A stretch of DNA of 38,206 nucleotides, taken from Bacteroides sp. GTDB taxonomy: Bacteria > Bacteroidota > Bacteroidia > Bacteroidales > Muribaculaceae. Under the pieces are notes generated by a model. That model was not told the origin of the DNA. It did no database searches and saw nothing but the letters and a program-made list of their open reading frames with translations. The position numbers and the translations under genes were made by a program. Positions 23,369 through 32,415 of the stretch are shown piece after piece. The stretch covers positions 1 through 38,206 of the forward strand of contig JAAVDA010000016.1 of the NCBI GenBank assembly GCA_014802045.1. The letters run 5' to 3'. Position 1 is the first letter of the stretch. Each line of letters opens with the position of its first letter.

Positions 23369-24244
23369 ATGAACCAACCGATAGTATTTCTGGACTTCGA
23401 CGGAGTTTTAAACACCGAACAATATCAGGCACGGCTTACAGTCGATGATAAGCCGACTAAAGATACTTGGGGACCACTATTTGATCCTCATGCGGTAGAG
23501 AACTTGCGACAGATACTTGACGAGATGGATGCTCAGATTGTCATATCTTCATCCTGGCGATATGTCCATAGCCTTGACAGCCTGCGCACTATGTGGGTGA
23601 CGCGTGATTTGCCGGGAGAAATTCTTGACACTCTTGCTTGCGGAGCAACTGATATTTCGCGTGGAGAAGAGATTGAATGTTGGCTCGAACGCAATGATCG
23701 TCCCGATTACGCGATAATCGACGACCTCGACGACTTCTCTCCAGCTCAACGCGACCACTACGTTGAGACAAATCCGATAGTCGGAATTACGGAAGCCGAT
23801 GCACAAAAAGCAATCGAAATACTCCAAAAATCCCGTGCGGAAAGACGAAAGTTAGCAAGAATCAGAAACTCTGAAAAGGCAGCTTACTGGCGCAAAGTTT
23901 TTCAGGATATGAGGTCTGAATCCATCGCCAAGATGCACAAGCGACACGTATTCCTTTCGGATTTAGTGAAAGAATACACCAATCTCGAAGACTTTGCACG
24001 TGATAAAAGCGAATTCTTTGAAATGATGGGAGTGGAATTTGGTAGTGGTGAGAAGTGTATTTCTTTGTATTTCCAACTGGATTACAATGACTATGAACAG
24101 TATTTTGTGGTTCCGACTAACGATGGCCGGTTGGCAGTGAGCCACGTAATCTGGTGGCAAAACGAAGTCTGCGCCAATGAGATTCTCAATATCTTCACAG
24201 GCGAAACCTACGACGATGACGACGTGATTCTGACTACTTATTGA
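23369..24244 (+). CDS. HAD phosphatase of the RNA-repair (SAK) type with a C-terminal extension
   Basis: 291 residues from MNQPIVFLDFDGVLNTEQ. An upstream in-frame ATG at 23309 lies inside the tRNA-like gene and is rejected. Residues about 1-155 are a HAD domain: nucleophile pair in FLDFDGVLN, motif II in IVISSSWRY, acidic motif III in YAIIDDLDDFS. This matches the 'HAD domain in Swiss Army Knife RNA repair proteins'. The remaining part (about 160-291), with a basic helix (RAERRKLARIRNSEKAAYWRK) and a mixed C-terminal domain, is unknown to me. It begins 15 bases after the tRNA-like gene and probably shares its transcript. Confidence 0.75.
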   Translation: MNQPIVFLDFDGVLNTEQYQARLTVDDKPTKDTWGPLFDPHAVENLRQILDEMDAQIVISSSWRYVHSLDSLRTMWVTRDLPGEILDTLACGATDISRGEEIECWLERNDRPDYAIIDDLDDFSPAQRDHYVETNPIVGITEADAQKAIEILQKSRAERRKLARIRNSEKAAYWRKVFQDMRSESIAKMHKRHVFLSDLVKEYTNLEDFARDKSEFFEMMGVEFGSGEKCISLYFQLDYNDYEQYFVVPTNDGRLAVSHVIWWQNEVCANEILNIFTGETYDDDDVILTTY

Positions 24245-24284
24245 AAACTTTTTACAAAACAATCAGAATAAATAAGTTAATACA

Positions 24285-24968
24285 ATGAACCTCTTTCAAC
24301 TTCTGAAGAATGTAAATTTTGATCAGGTTTTCTCTGAAATCCTACAGTTTGTGCCCGATATAGCGTTTATCCGAGATAAATTCATGCATATGTGTGAGTT
24401 CTTATGCATAATTCCACCTGATAAGAAGGAGACCATTATGGTGGATGTATTTGAGGAGAACTATCTGGGAGAGGGTGTGATTAATGTACGTTTATTGGCG
24501 ACAGAAAAAAACATTTCCAATCTCTCCGATTTTGGTCTGATTAAGGATATGGTTTTTCCACTCTACTTTTCCCACTCATCTATACCTCCGACTCCAATCA
24601 CACGTATTATAGCGTCCATTATCTGGAATTTGGTGGCGATAGAAGGAATGAGTGATATCTCTTTGCAGAATGAGATTCATGATTGTGAAGAAGTGGCAGA
24701 GATGATATATAGCGTAACTGGATTCAACTCCCCACTTGATAAGGCCGCTTATAAAATCATTTGCATACTCGATGATTATATGTGGAGAGATGAGGATAGA
24801 ACAATAGTATATTTGTATTCTTCTCGGGGATATGAACAGGAAGTGGAAAAGATAACCGAATTCATAATGGGCATGATGAGAAAGCCCACAATTGTCTATG
24901 GAACCAATTCTCTTCGCGGTATTGCTATGAAAGCATATTTTCTGAAGAATCGATCTTGTAACATTTGA
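24285..24968 (+). CDS. Uncharacterised protein, distantly DUF6557-like
   Basis: 227 residues, no signal peptide. The start MNLFQLLKNVNFDQVFSEIL has the same arrangement as the gene at 25023 (an L/F-x-N-x-x-F-x-x-V helix, then a second helix beginning with an Arg, IRDKFMHM versus VRNLYKTL), so the two look like diverged paralogues. The rest is mainly alpha-helical and acidic. It starts 40 bases after the HAD gene, probably in the same transcript. I know no function; an immunity-like or sensor role is a guess. Confidence 0.6.
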   Translation: MNLFQLLKNVNFDQVFSEILQFVPDIAFIRDKFMHMCEFLCIIPPDKKETIMVDVFEENYLGEGVINVRLLATEKNISNLSDFGLIKDMVFPLYFSHSSIPPTPITRIIASIIWNLVAIEGMSDISLQNEIHDCEEVAEMIYSVTGFNSPLDKAAYKIICILDDYMWRDEDRTIVYLYSSRGYEQEVEKITEFIMGMMRKPTIVYGTNSLRGIAMKAYFLKNRSCNI

Positions 24969-24983
24969 AATTTTATCTCATTG

Positions 24984-25018
24984 ATGCCATGTTTTGGCAT
25001 ACTTACTCAGTAATTTTG
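24984..25018 (+). promoter_or_regulatory. Island promoter D (TTTG-N14-TAATTTTG) with an overlapping inverted repeat
   Basis: TTTG (24993-24996), 14 bases, TAATTTTG (25011-25018). The inverted repeat ATGCCA-TGTTT-TGGCAT (24984-25000) covers the -33-side box. The -7 box ends only 4 bases before the ATG at 25023, so the mRNA would be leaderless or nearly so. The bases TAATTTTGCGGTA are shared with repeat copy 1. Confidence 0.6.
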
Positions 25019-25022
25019 CGGT

Positions 25023-25862
25023 ATGATTTACAAAGATTATTTTATAAACTCTGAGTTTGAAGATGTGTGGCGCACACTTCAGACCTACTATAATGAGCCT
25101 GAAAGCGTCAGGAATTTGTATAAGACATTGTTTTATACAATCCGGAATATGTCGATTGATGAAGCACATTCCGACACTCCGCTAAAGGTTGAAATCGACT
25201 TCGAGGGTATGATTCATGTTGCCGGTGCTCCTGACCCTATTGAATGGTTGGTGGGACGTGAGGTGGTTTTCAAAGATGAAGAAGCGACATCAGGTCAGTA
25301 TGCCGTGTCTGAACTTGCAGCACACTTGCTCTATTGGTCGACGCTTTACGACTTCAAGACCCAGACACGTCACAATAAGGACTTTAAGCAGTATCTTGAC
25401 TCATTGGAAAGCGGCTCTGTCCGCTATTCGATGGAGGATTCCGGTAAGGCTCTTAGCCGGCACCGTAAGATGTCATATTATTGGAAGGAAACAGTAGCCC
25501 ATGATTCAGCTATAAGCTGGAGCTATATCCTGGATATTCTGCGTAAACGAATAGAGTTTCATATCGGTTACCACCGCTACACTGACCGGTATGTAAACAG
25601 TAAGCACTATGTGTCGCGTATGGAACTCTGCTGCAGGCTTCTTGATTTGGCGGCGGCAGACTATTATGATATGAACGGTGTATATGTCAATCCCCGAAAT
25701 TCTTCCCGGTTTATCGGACCGATTTTCAATGAATATCATTATAAAGATATCATTGAAGGAGAGACCGATGACGAATATACATTGTCAGAACTGCGCCGTG
25801 CCAAAGCCTACAAGATACTCTGGAAATTCCTCGACCACAACCTCACCTACTGGTGGGATTAA
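25023..25862 (+). CDS. DUF6557-like uncharacterised protein
   Basis: 279 residues, cytoplasmic. N-terminal region (about 1-75: FEDVWRTLQTYYNEPESVRN, then LYKTLF) has the helix arrangement I associate with Bacteroidetes DUF6557 proteins. A central segment, HLLYWSTLYDFKT, looks like their second conserved helix. The C-terminal half is rich in Tyr, Arg and His and ends KILWKFLDHNLTYWWD. Paralogue-like to the gene at 24285. It precedes the FtsZ-like gene by 59 bases, with no terminator between, so they may be co-expressed. Function unknown. Confidence 0.65.
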   Translation: MIYKDYFINSEFEDVWRTLQTYYNEPESVRNLYKTLFYTIRNMSIDEAHSDTPLKVEIDFEGMIHVAGAPDPIEWLVGREVVFKDEEATSGQYAVSELAAHLLYWSTLYDFKTQTRHNKDFKQYLDSLESGSVRYSMEDSGKALSRHRKMSYYWKETVAHDSAISWSYILDILRKRIEFHIGYHRYTDRYVNSKHYVSRMELCCRLLDLAAADYYDMNGVYVNPRNSSRFIGPIFNEYHYKDIIEGETDDEYTLSELRRAKAYKILWKFLDHNLTYWWD

Positions 25863-25921
25863 GATAGAGACACGCAAAATAAATATATAAAATAGTAGTC
25901 ACTCAATAAAATAATGAAGTT

Positions 25922-26326
25922 ATGAATAATGAAGTTACGATGTGGGAGGGTCATCCTGTGAATGGCGACCCCGGCGAACTTGATATCATTGTGGCAAATC
26001 CCGGTATAGTAGCCCTTGATAAGCAAGACCTTATTCAGGTGCTTGAAGAGGAAGGGGAGGCATATATAGTAAGCGGAGTTGGTGCTAAGCTCGGCGATGC
26101 TTTCACGGCCGCAGTAGAGGCCATGCCTTGCCCGAAGGGGGCGGTGAGAGATGTGGTCGTGTCCCTGCAATACGGCGATAAGGATTTCTCAATGTCTGAG
26201 CTTGCCACGCTCAACACCTATTTTGAATCTCTCGGTGAAGATGTGAATATCATCTGGGGTTCAACACGCAACGATAATCTGTCTGGTTCGATAAAGGTAG
26301 TGATGGTGATTAATGTGAAAAACTAA
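25922..26326 (+). CDS. Stand-alone FtsZ C-terminal-domain-like protein
   Basis: 134 residues. From residue 26 it follows the second half of FtsZ. NPGIVALDKQDLIQVL aligns with the FtsZ T7 loop and helix H8 (usual form xPGLINxDFADVxxVM), keeping both aspartates (Asp33, Asp36) that complete the GTPase site of the next subunit. Then GEAYIVSGVGA ~ GxAxMGxGxA, AFTAAVEAM ~ the AAxxAxxxPL helix, RDVVVSLQYG ~ the GAxxxLxNIxG strand, MSELATLNTYFE, and the hallmark VNIIWGSTRNDNL followed by IKVVMVI. The N-terminal GTP-binding domain with GGGTGTG is entirely missing, and so is the C-terminal FtsA/ZipA-binding tail. Truncation by a frameshift is unlikely because its own start and a short new N-terminus are present. 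Likely a modulator or capper of FtsZ filaments. Confidence 0.65.
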   Translation: MNNEVTMWEGHPVNGDPGELDIIVANPGIVALDKQDLIQVLEEEGEAYIVSGVGAKLGDAFTAAVEAMPCPKGAVRDVVVSLQYGDKDFSMSELATLNTYFESLGEDVNIIWGSTRNDNLSGSIKVVMVINVKN

Positions 26327-26369
26327 TCACTATGTGGATAGCAAGTCTTGACTGATACAGACACAAACG

Positions 26370-26406
26370 GAGGGCGCGCAGACCTGAATGGTTCTGACGC
26401 GCCCTC
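26370..26406. terminator. Hairpin between convergent genes
   Basis: GAGGGCGCG (26370-26378) pairs with CGCGCCCTC (26398-26406), extended inside by CAGA/TCTG. It separates the plus-strand FtsZ-like gene from the minus-strand ahpC. The T-tracts are poor on both sides, so it is a probable, not certain, bidirectional terminator. Confidence 0.6.
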
Positions 26407-26433
26407 GGCGTTTAGGTTGACTTTCGGTTATAA

Positions 26434-27000
26434 TCAGATTTTGCCTACGAGCTCAATGCCGGGTGTGAGGGTCTTGTCACCCTTCTTCCAGCGGGCAGGG
26501 CAAACCTGATCGCCATGTTCGGCCACAAACTGAGCGGCTTCGAGCTTGCGGAGAAGCTCTTCGGAATTACGTCCGATGCCATTGTCGTTGATTTCGGCAA
26601 TTTTGATGACTCCCTGCGGGTTGACCACGAAAGTGCCGCGATATGCGAGGAAATCGTCGGGGTTGAGCACTCCGAATGCTTCGCTCAGAGCGCCGGTCTT
26701 GTCGGCAAGCATGGGGAACTGCACCTTACGGATGCTTTCGGATGAGTCGTGCCATGCTTTGTGGGTAAACTGGGTGTCGGTGCTCACGGCATAGACCTCA
26801 GCACCGAGGGCTTTGAACTTGTCGTAGTTCTCGGCCATGTCAACCAGCTCTGTGGGGCATACAAAGGTGAAGTCGGCCGGGTAGAAAAAGAAGATTGCCC
26901 ATTTGCCGGCTACATCTTTGTCGGTTATACGTTTGAATTCGCCGTTGACAAATGCTTCTACGGAAAATTCGGGAAGGGTAGTGTTGATAATTGTCTTCAT
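26434..27000 (-). CDS. ahpC: Alkyl hydroperoxide reductase subunit C (2-Cys peroxiredoxin)
   Basis: 188 residues, full length. The peroxidatic Cys is in FTFVCPTEL (near residue 48) and the resolving Cys in DQVCPARW (near 167). The FFYPADFTF loop is typical. It reduces hydrogen peroxide and organic peroxides in the cytoplasm. The reductant AhpF is not in this window. It follows uvrA by 110 A/T-rich bases without a visible terminator, and I find no TAnnTTTG box there. Confidence 0.96.
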   Translation of the reverse strand: MKTIINTTLPEFSVEAFVNGEFKRITDKDVAGKWAIFFFYPADFTFVCPTELVDMAENYDKFKALGAEVYAVSTDTQFTHKAWHDSSESIRKVQFPMLADKTGALSEAFGVLNPDDFLAYRGTFVVNPQGVIKIAEINDNGIGRNSEELLRKLEAAQFVAEHGDQVCPARWKKGDKTLTPGIELVGKI

Positions 27001-27110
27001 GTGTTTATGTTTTCCTTTCTTTTTTAGTTTTTATTTTTGTTTCGTTTATAAGGAAAACAATATTGGATAAAAGTGGTTTATCGGATTACGCTTTTATGAG
27101 AAATGTTGTA

Positions 27111-29993
27111 TTATTTTAGCTTATTTTCGAACGGGCTCTTAAGTTCCTCTCGGATGAAGGGGGCGGTGGGGGAGTCGAGGTGAGCAATCTCTTCGGGTGT
27201 GCCTTCGGCTATTATGCGTCCGCCCTGGCTACCTCCCTCCGGACCCATGTCGATGAGATAGTCGGCCGATTTGATCACATCCAGATTATGCTCGATAACC
27301 AGCACGGTGTTGCCCTTATCCACTAGACGATTGAACACTCCCAGGAGCACCTTGATATCCTCAAAATGGAGTCCGGTGGTAGGTTCGTCGAGTATAAAAA
27401 GAGTCTTTCCGGTGTCACGCTTCGAAAGCTCGGAAGCGAGTTTCACGCGTTGGTTCTCGCCGCCAGAAAGAGTGGATGACGGCTGTCCGAGCTTGATATA
27501 TCCGAGACCTATGTCTTGGAGCACCTGAATCTTCTTAAGGATATTAGGGATTCCGGCAAAGAATTCTACGGCCTGATTGATGGTCATGTCGAGTACATCG
27601 GCTATAGACTTTCCTTTGAAACGCACCTCGAGAGTTTCACGGTTGTAGCGTCTGCCGCCACAGGTTTCGCACGGCACGAGCACATCGGGCAGAAAGTTCA
27701 TTTCGATGGTGCGGTAACCGTTGCCAGAGCATGTTTCGCAGCGTCCGCCGCTCACATTAAATGAGAAACGTCCCGGTTTGTAGCCTCTTATTTTGGCTTC
27801 AGGAAGGTTGACAAAGAGGTTGCGGATATCGGTGAACACCCCCGTATAGGTAGCCGGATTTGAGCGAGGTGATTTGCCGAGTGGCGACTGGTCTACGGTC
27901 ACAACCTTATCGATATTCTCAAGCCCCTCGATAGTTTGGTAGGGGAGTGGCTCTTCGTGGGCACGGTAGAAGTGACGGGTCAGAATCGGACGCAGCGTGG
28001 CGTTTACCAGCGAAGATTTTCCGCTGCCCGACACTCCGGCCACACAAGTCATGGTGCCGAGCGGAATGGTGAGAGTCACATTCTGGAGGTTGTTGCCTGT
28101 AGCTCCTACGAGGCTGAGAGTCTTGCCATTGCCCTTGCGACGCTCCGACGGAATCTCTATAGCCCGGTTACCGTTCAGATAGTCGGCCGTGAGAGTCGAA
28201 GATTCGAGCATGTCCGCCGGAGTGCCCTCAAACACAACCTCTCCACCCTTCCGGCCTGCTTTCGGACCAATGTCTACAACATAGTCGGCTTCGAGCATAA
28301 TGTCTTTGTCATGTTCCACAACAATAACCGAGTTGGAAGCATCGCGGAGCTTTTTGAGCGAGTCAATCAGGCGACGGTTGTCGCGCTGATGCAGCCCGAT
28401 GCTCGGCTCGTCGAGAATATAGAGCACATTGACGAGTTCCGACCCAATCTGAGTGGCCAGTCGTATGCGTTGGCTTTCTCCTCCAGAAAGGGTGGCGGAA
28501 TTACGGTCGAGCGACAGATAGCCAAGCCCCACATCAACAAGAAAGCCAAGGCGGGTGCGGATTTCCTTAAGTATTTCGCGTGCAATCAGAGCCGTGGTTG
28601 GAGAAAGACGGCTCTCCACTTCAAGCGACCACTGATAGAGCGCTGCAATATCCATGCGGCAGAGCTGGGCAATATTTTTGCCGTCTACAAAAAAGTGCAT
28701 GGCCTCACGGTTGAGGCGGCTTCCGCCACATTCCGGACATGTGGCACGCGAGAAGAATTGTCCGCTCCATTTCTGTGCGGCAGCCGATGCCTCCTCGTCT
28801 TGCTGCATCTCGATATATTTCACAACCCCCTCATAGGTGTGGAAATAGTTGGAGGTTGACATTGTCTCGTTCTTAATCACGAGGCGCTCGGTTGTGCCGT
28901 TGAGTATCTCGCTTATTGCCTCTTCACCGAGATCTTTGATCGGTGTGCGCAGAGTGTGTCCGTGCTTCTCGCAGATAGCCTGAATCTGCCAGAATATCAT
29001 AGAGTTGCGATATTTTCCGAGCGGCACTATCCCGCCATCGTAGATGGAAACAGACATGTCGGGCATCACTTTCTCGCGGTCAACTATATTGACTGTGCCG
29101 AGACCCTTGCAGCAGGGACATGCACCCTGAGGAGAATTGAACGAGAAGTTGTGGGGAGCCGGCTCGCGGTATGAGAGACCGGTAGAGGGATCCATGAGCT
29201 GCTGGCTGAAATGGCTTATCTCATCGGCATCCACGTCGTAGATCATCATCTGGCGGTCACCCTGACAGAGAGCGTCGGCCACAGTGTCGCGCAGGCGTGA
29301 CACATCCTTGTCGGCCACCTTCAGACGGTCGATCACAAGCTCTATAGAGTGGTTGCGGTATCGGTCGAGCTTCATGCCGAGAGTTATCTCGCGGAGTTCG
29401 TCGTCTACACGCACATTCAGAAAACCCTTCTTGCGAAGAGTCTCAAACAGTTCCTTATAGTGGCCCTTACGGTTCTTTACCAACGGAGCGAGGATATATA
29501 TTTTCTTGCCGTTGAAACGGTCGAGAATAAGCTGCACTATTTTCTCTTCCGTATATTTTATCATCGGCTTGCCTGAAAGATAGCTCACAGCCTCTCCTGT
29601 GCGGGCATAGAGCAGTCGGAGAAAATCGTAGATTTCAGTGGTGGTGCCGATTGTGCTTCGCGGATTTCGGTTCACAGTCTTTTGCTCTATGGCTATGACA
29701 GGACTTAGTCCCGTTATTTTATCAATGTCGGGACGCTCAAGAGAGCCGAGCATATTGCGAGCATAGGAGGAGAAGGTCTCCACATAGCGCCGTTGTCCTT
29801 CGGCGAAGATTGTGTCGAATGCGAGCGATGATTTCCCACTCCCGCTCAAGCCGGTTATTACGGTGAGCGAATTGTGGGGAATGTTGACGTCTATATTCTT
29901 AAGGTTGTGTACTCTCGCACCGAACACTCTGAGAGAACTCTCCGGCTCTGCGGCCGGAATTGTTTGAGATGATATTGCGGTGTCCTTGCTCAT
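27111..29993 (-). CDS. uvrA: Excinuclease ABC subunit A
   Basis: 960 residues, full length. Two ABC modules. The first Walker A is GLSGSGKSS near residue 50 and its signature is [16 protein letters not shown]. The second Walker A is [15 protein letters not shown] near 660 and its signature is [15 protein letters not shown], with DEPTTGLH. Zinc-finger cysteine pairs are seen at [15 protein letters not shown] and CETCSGNG...CETCGGR. DNA-damage recognition in nucleotide excision repair. Start overlaps the transglycosylase stop by 4 bases, so it is translated from that operon. Confidence 0.97.
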   Translation of the reverse strand: MSKDTAISSQTIPAAEPESSLRVFGARVHNLKNIDVNIPHNSLTVITGLSGSGKSSLAFDTIFAEGQRRYVETFSSYARNMLGSLERPDIDKITGLSPVIAIEQKTVNRNPRSTIGTTTEIYDFLRLLYARTGEAVSYLSGKPMIKYTEEKIVQLILDRFNGKKIYILAPLVKNRKGHYKELFETLRKKGFLNVRVDDELREITLGMKLDRYRNHSIELVIDRLKVADKDVSRLRDTVADALCQGDRQMMIYDVDADEISHFSQQLMDPSTGLSYREPAPHNFSFNSPQGACPCCKGLGTVNIVDREKVMPDMSVSIYDGGIVPLGKYRNSMIFWQIQAICEKHGHTLRTPIKDLGEEAISEILNGTTERLVIKNETMSTSNYFHTYEGVVKYIEMQQDEEASAAAQKWSGQFFSRATCPECGGSRLNREAMHFFVDGKNIAQLCRMDIAALYQWSLEVESRLSPTTALIAREILKEIRTRLGFLVDVGLGYLSLDRNSATLSGGESQRIRLATQIGSELVNVLYILDEPSIGLHQRDNRRLIDSLKKLRDASNSVIVVEHDKDIMLEADYVVDIGPKAGRKGGEVVFEGTPADMLESSTLTADYLNGNRAIEIPSERRKGNGKTLSLVGATGNNLQNVTLTIPLGTMTCVAGVSGSGKSSLVNATLRPILTRHFYRAHEEPLPYQTIEGLENIDKVVTVDQSPLGKSPRSNPATYTGVFTDIRNLFVNLPEAKIRGYKPGRFSFNVSGGRCETCSGNGYRTIEMNFLPDVLVPCETCGGRRYNRETLEVRFKGKSIADVLDMTINQAVEFFAGIPNILKKIQVLQDIGLGYIKLGQPSSTLSGGENQRVKLASELSKRDTGKTLFILDEPTTGLHFEDIKVLLGVFNRLVDKGNTVLVIEHNLDVIKSADYLIDMGPEGGSQGGRIIAEGTPEEIAHLDSPTAPFIREELKSPFENKLK

Positions 29994-30940
29994 TGCTTAA
30001 TCCAGTCGGGGTTATACACTGTCTGTTTCTGTTTTGACCGGAGCTGTGCCCCCTGTTTGGGCACCAGCACCTTATAGGTCTTTCCTGTCTTGTTTGGCAG
30101 CGATTTGCCACGTATCCATGGGTTGAGATCGCGAAGCGAAAGATATGATGTGCCGTGGCTCTTTGCCCATTCAGCCCAATCGGCCACAGGCCCGCTTACG
30201 GTCACCTCGTCACAATCCACCGGACGGTAGAGCTGCGAGGCATCGAGATAGAAGCCATAGCGAGCGGGGTGTTCCATAATCTCTTTCATGGCGAGCAGGC
30301 GGAACATATAGCGTGAGGTCTCATCAGTGAGCCAGAGATCGAATGCAGTGTTCTGTCCCTGAGCTTCAAGTTCGCGGGAGATACGTGCCATTCCGCCATT
30401 GTAGGAAGCAGCCACAGATTCCCAATTGCCATAGCGTGCGAGAGCCTTTTTCAGATAGCGGCAGGCGGCCTCCGTAGATTTCACCGGATGATAGCGCTCA
30501 TCAACAAATTCGTTCACCTCCAGACCAAACTCCTTGGCAGTAGTGGGCATGAATTGCCATATTCCGGCGGCCTTGGCACCGGAAAGAGCGCGAGGATTAA
30601 GATTGCTCTCTATACAGGCGAGATAGAGGAGGTCTTCCGGCACTCCGTTGCTTTTTAGCACAGGAGCAAGCGTCGGAAAATAGCGGTTGGCACGCTTTAT
30701 TGTCAGAAGGGTGTTGCCGTGTGTATAGGCCATAGACGTGAGTTCACGGTCATAGCGTTCATACATATCGTCTCTGTCAAGGCTTATGCGCTTTCCGGCG
30801 AATGTGACCGAAGCGGGAATTTCCGGATTGACCACAACCGAGGGAGTTGGGTGGCTATGCTGAGCATGCATGCCCGCAGGTGATATGATTGCTGCCGCAA
30901 GAGCGGCTACGATAGTCAGTGAATTGATTGCGTGTTTCAT
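29990..30940 (-). CDS. Membrane-bound lytic murein transglycosylase (SLT / GH23, MltD-like)
   Basis: About 316 residues from the ATG at 30940. A longer frame begins at 30985, but the inner Met starts a proper signal peptide (MKHAINSLTIVAALAAAII). The SLT domain (about 85-215) shows LLYLACIESNLNPRALS with the catalytic Glu, AAGIWQFMPTTAKEFGL and ASYNGG. The C-terminus keeps a single short TYKVLVPKQG piece rather than full LysM repeats. It cleaves peptidoglycan glycan strands to 1,6-anhydro ends. Starts 25 bases after the surface-protein gene and overlaps uvrA. Confidence 0.88.
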   Translation of the reverse strand: MKHAINSLTIVAALAAAIISPAGMHAQHSHPTPSVVVNPEIPASVTFAGKRISLDRDDMYERYDRELTSMAYTHGNTLLTIKRANRYFPTLAPVLKSNGVPEDLLYLACIESNLNPRALSGAKAAGIWQFMPTTAKEFGLEVNEFVDERYHPVKSTEAACRYLKKALARYGNWESVAASYNGGMARISRELEAQGQNTAFDLWLTDETSRYMFRLLAMKEIMEHPARYGFYLDASQLYRPVDCDEVTVSGPVADWAEWAKSHGTSYLSLRDLNPWIRGKSLPNKTGKTYKVLVPKQGAQLRSKQKQTVYNPDWIKQ

Positions 30941-30965
30941 TAGGGTCTGTAATAATAAAATTAGA

Positions 30966-32249
30966 TTATTTCCGCGAGCCGACAATATTTATGTCGCCGC
31001 TAAGATTATATATTTTGCCATCAGAGCCTCGGGCTTTGATGATGTAGTAGTAGACACCAGGGTCTACTATACGGCCTTTATATCTACCGTCCCAACCTTG
31101 AGACGGGTCTGTGAAACGAGTCATTCTCACTCCCCAGCGATTGAATATCGAGCAGTCGAATTCTACTATTGAGCGATAGCTCACACACCAGATGTCGTTT
31201 ATGCCTTCCGATGCGCCGGGAGAGAAGGCATTGGGACAGCGGAGGCGTGATTCACCTATATCCACACGGTAGGTGTCGCTTTCCCAAAGGCATATCCCTG
31301 CGGCATCAGCCGCCGTAAATTTCACGAAAAAACTTCCGGCTTTGGTAAACGTATAAGGCATGTCAAGAGTTCGCTCCCTGAGAATCACGTTGCTGAATTC
31401 TTCGTCGGTAGCTATCTGCCATTCGGTGAATACCGCGGCATCGGTCACTGTGGCGCTGAATGTAGCCGACACAGGCGCCGATCCTCCTATCTCATCCATC
31501 GGACCGGTCTGTTCGTTGGCCACGTCGCGTGAATCGCTCACTACCGAAGTTACGGCCGATACCGCCATGGCTGTAAAGGCTTCAGACTCCACCACAGATT
31601 CCATACCCCATTCGCGCAGAAAACGGTCGCCGGTGAGGCAGAAACGGGTGTCGCAGAGAGGTGCATCTGCATGAATGGAAGCCCGGAGAAAGGGATGATG
31701 GTCGCACACCTGAATCTGTTCGAAATGGTTGCCTTCAGCTTTCAGAGTATAATAGGAGAGTGAAATCTGGCGGTCAATCTCAATCTGTCGACCGTTGATG
31801 GCAGTATAAGTAAGCCGTTCGGCAGTGCCGTCTACAGTCAGTTCAGTGACCGCACAATCAGATTCACCGGATGCACGGAGTCCGGTCACACTGTAGGACG
31901 CAGCTGAATAGTCTATCAGCCAGAAATATTCTCTGCGGTTGCCCGATTCGGCTATATAGCCTTGTCCTCCTTTCAGATTTGAGAGTTCTCTCCCTTCTGC
32001 TATTTTTTCGGCATATGCTGCTCCTGCTGTTCCGAAACTATACCATGTGACAGTTCCACCGGTGGCCGACGGAGAGCAAGCCACTTTAAGCCCTTCGACA
32101 GTGAAGGCCACAAACACGCTGTTCAGCCCGGAGGAGGCATCCGGCACTACTCTTATCACCGTTTTATCCGCTCCGACGAAACTGAAATCGGAAGCGTGGG
32201 CAGCGATGACAAGCAATAAGGTGGTTATGAGCGTGAGAGCGCGGGTCAT
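30966..32249 (-). CDS. Surface protein with type B type IX sorting domain (gliding-motility-associated C-terminus)
   Basis: About 427 residues from the ATG at 32249. A longer frame from 32297 is excluded because it would start upstream of the -7 box at 32273. Signal peptide LTLITTLLLVIAAHAS. The last about 85 residues are a classical type B C-terminal domain: CPNAFSPGASEGINDIW, FDCSIFNRWGVRM, WDGRYKG, PGVYYYIIKA, GDINIVGSRK. In this family the CTD directs export through the type IX system and cell-surface attachment. The middle part holds Ig-like beta segments without a recognised binding or catalytic site. First gene of a surface protein / transglycosylase / uvrA unit. Confidence 0.85.
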   Translation of the reverse strand: MTRALTLITTLLLVIAAHASDFSFVGADKTVIRVVPDASSGLNSVFVAFTVEGLKVACSPSATGGTVTWYSFGTAGAAYAEKIAEGRELSNLKGGQGYIAESGNRREYFWLIDYSAASYSVTGLRASGESDCAVTELTVDGTAERLTYTAINGRQIEIDRQISLSYYTLKAEGNHFEQIQVCDHHPFLRASIHADAPLCDTRFCLTGDRFLREWGMESVVESEAFTAMAVSAVTSVVSDSRDVANEQTGPMDEIGGSAPVSATFSATVTDAAVFTEWQIATDEEFSNVILRERTLDMPYTFTKAGSFFVKFTAADAAGICLWESDTYRVDIGESRLRCPNAFSPGASEGINDIWCVSYRSIVEFDCSIFNRWGVRMTRFTDPSQGWDGRYKGRIVDPGVYYYIIKARGSDGKIYNLSGDINIVGSRK

Positions 32250-32272
32250 GTGTTTCGGTTTTTTGCAGTCTG

Positions 32273-32280
32273 CAAAGTTA
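32273..32280 (-). promoter_or_regulatory. -7 box of the surface protein / transglycosylase / uvrA unit
   Basis: TAACTTTG on the minus strand, 23 bases before the chosen start. No good -33 TTTG is seen. Its position decides the start of the surface protein gene. Confidence 0.6.
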
Positions 32281-32415
32281 CGAAAAATTATGGACATACC
32301 CCACAGACCGCTACTCCATAGTCTGTGAAAAGCGCTTAAATATGCTCAATTAGTGTGAGCCTCCTCTTCAGGGCAGACCCGGCTTCATGCATTAACAGAT
32401 ATCCGGGAAAGGAGT

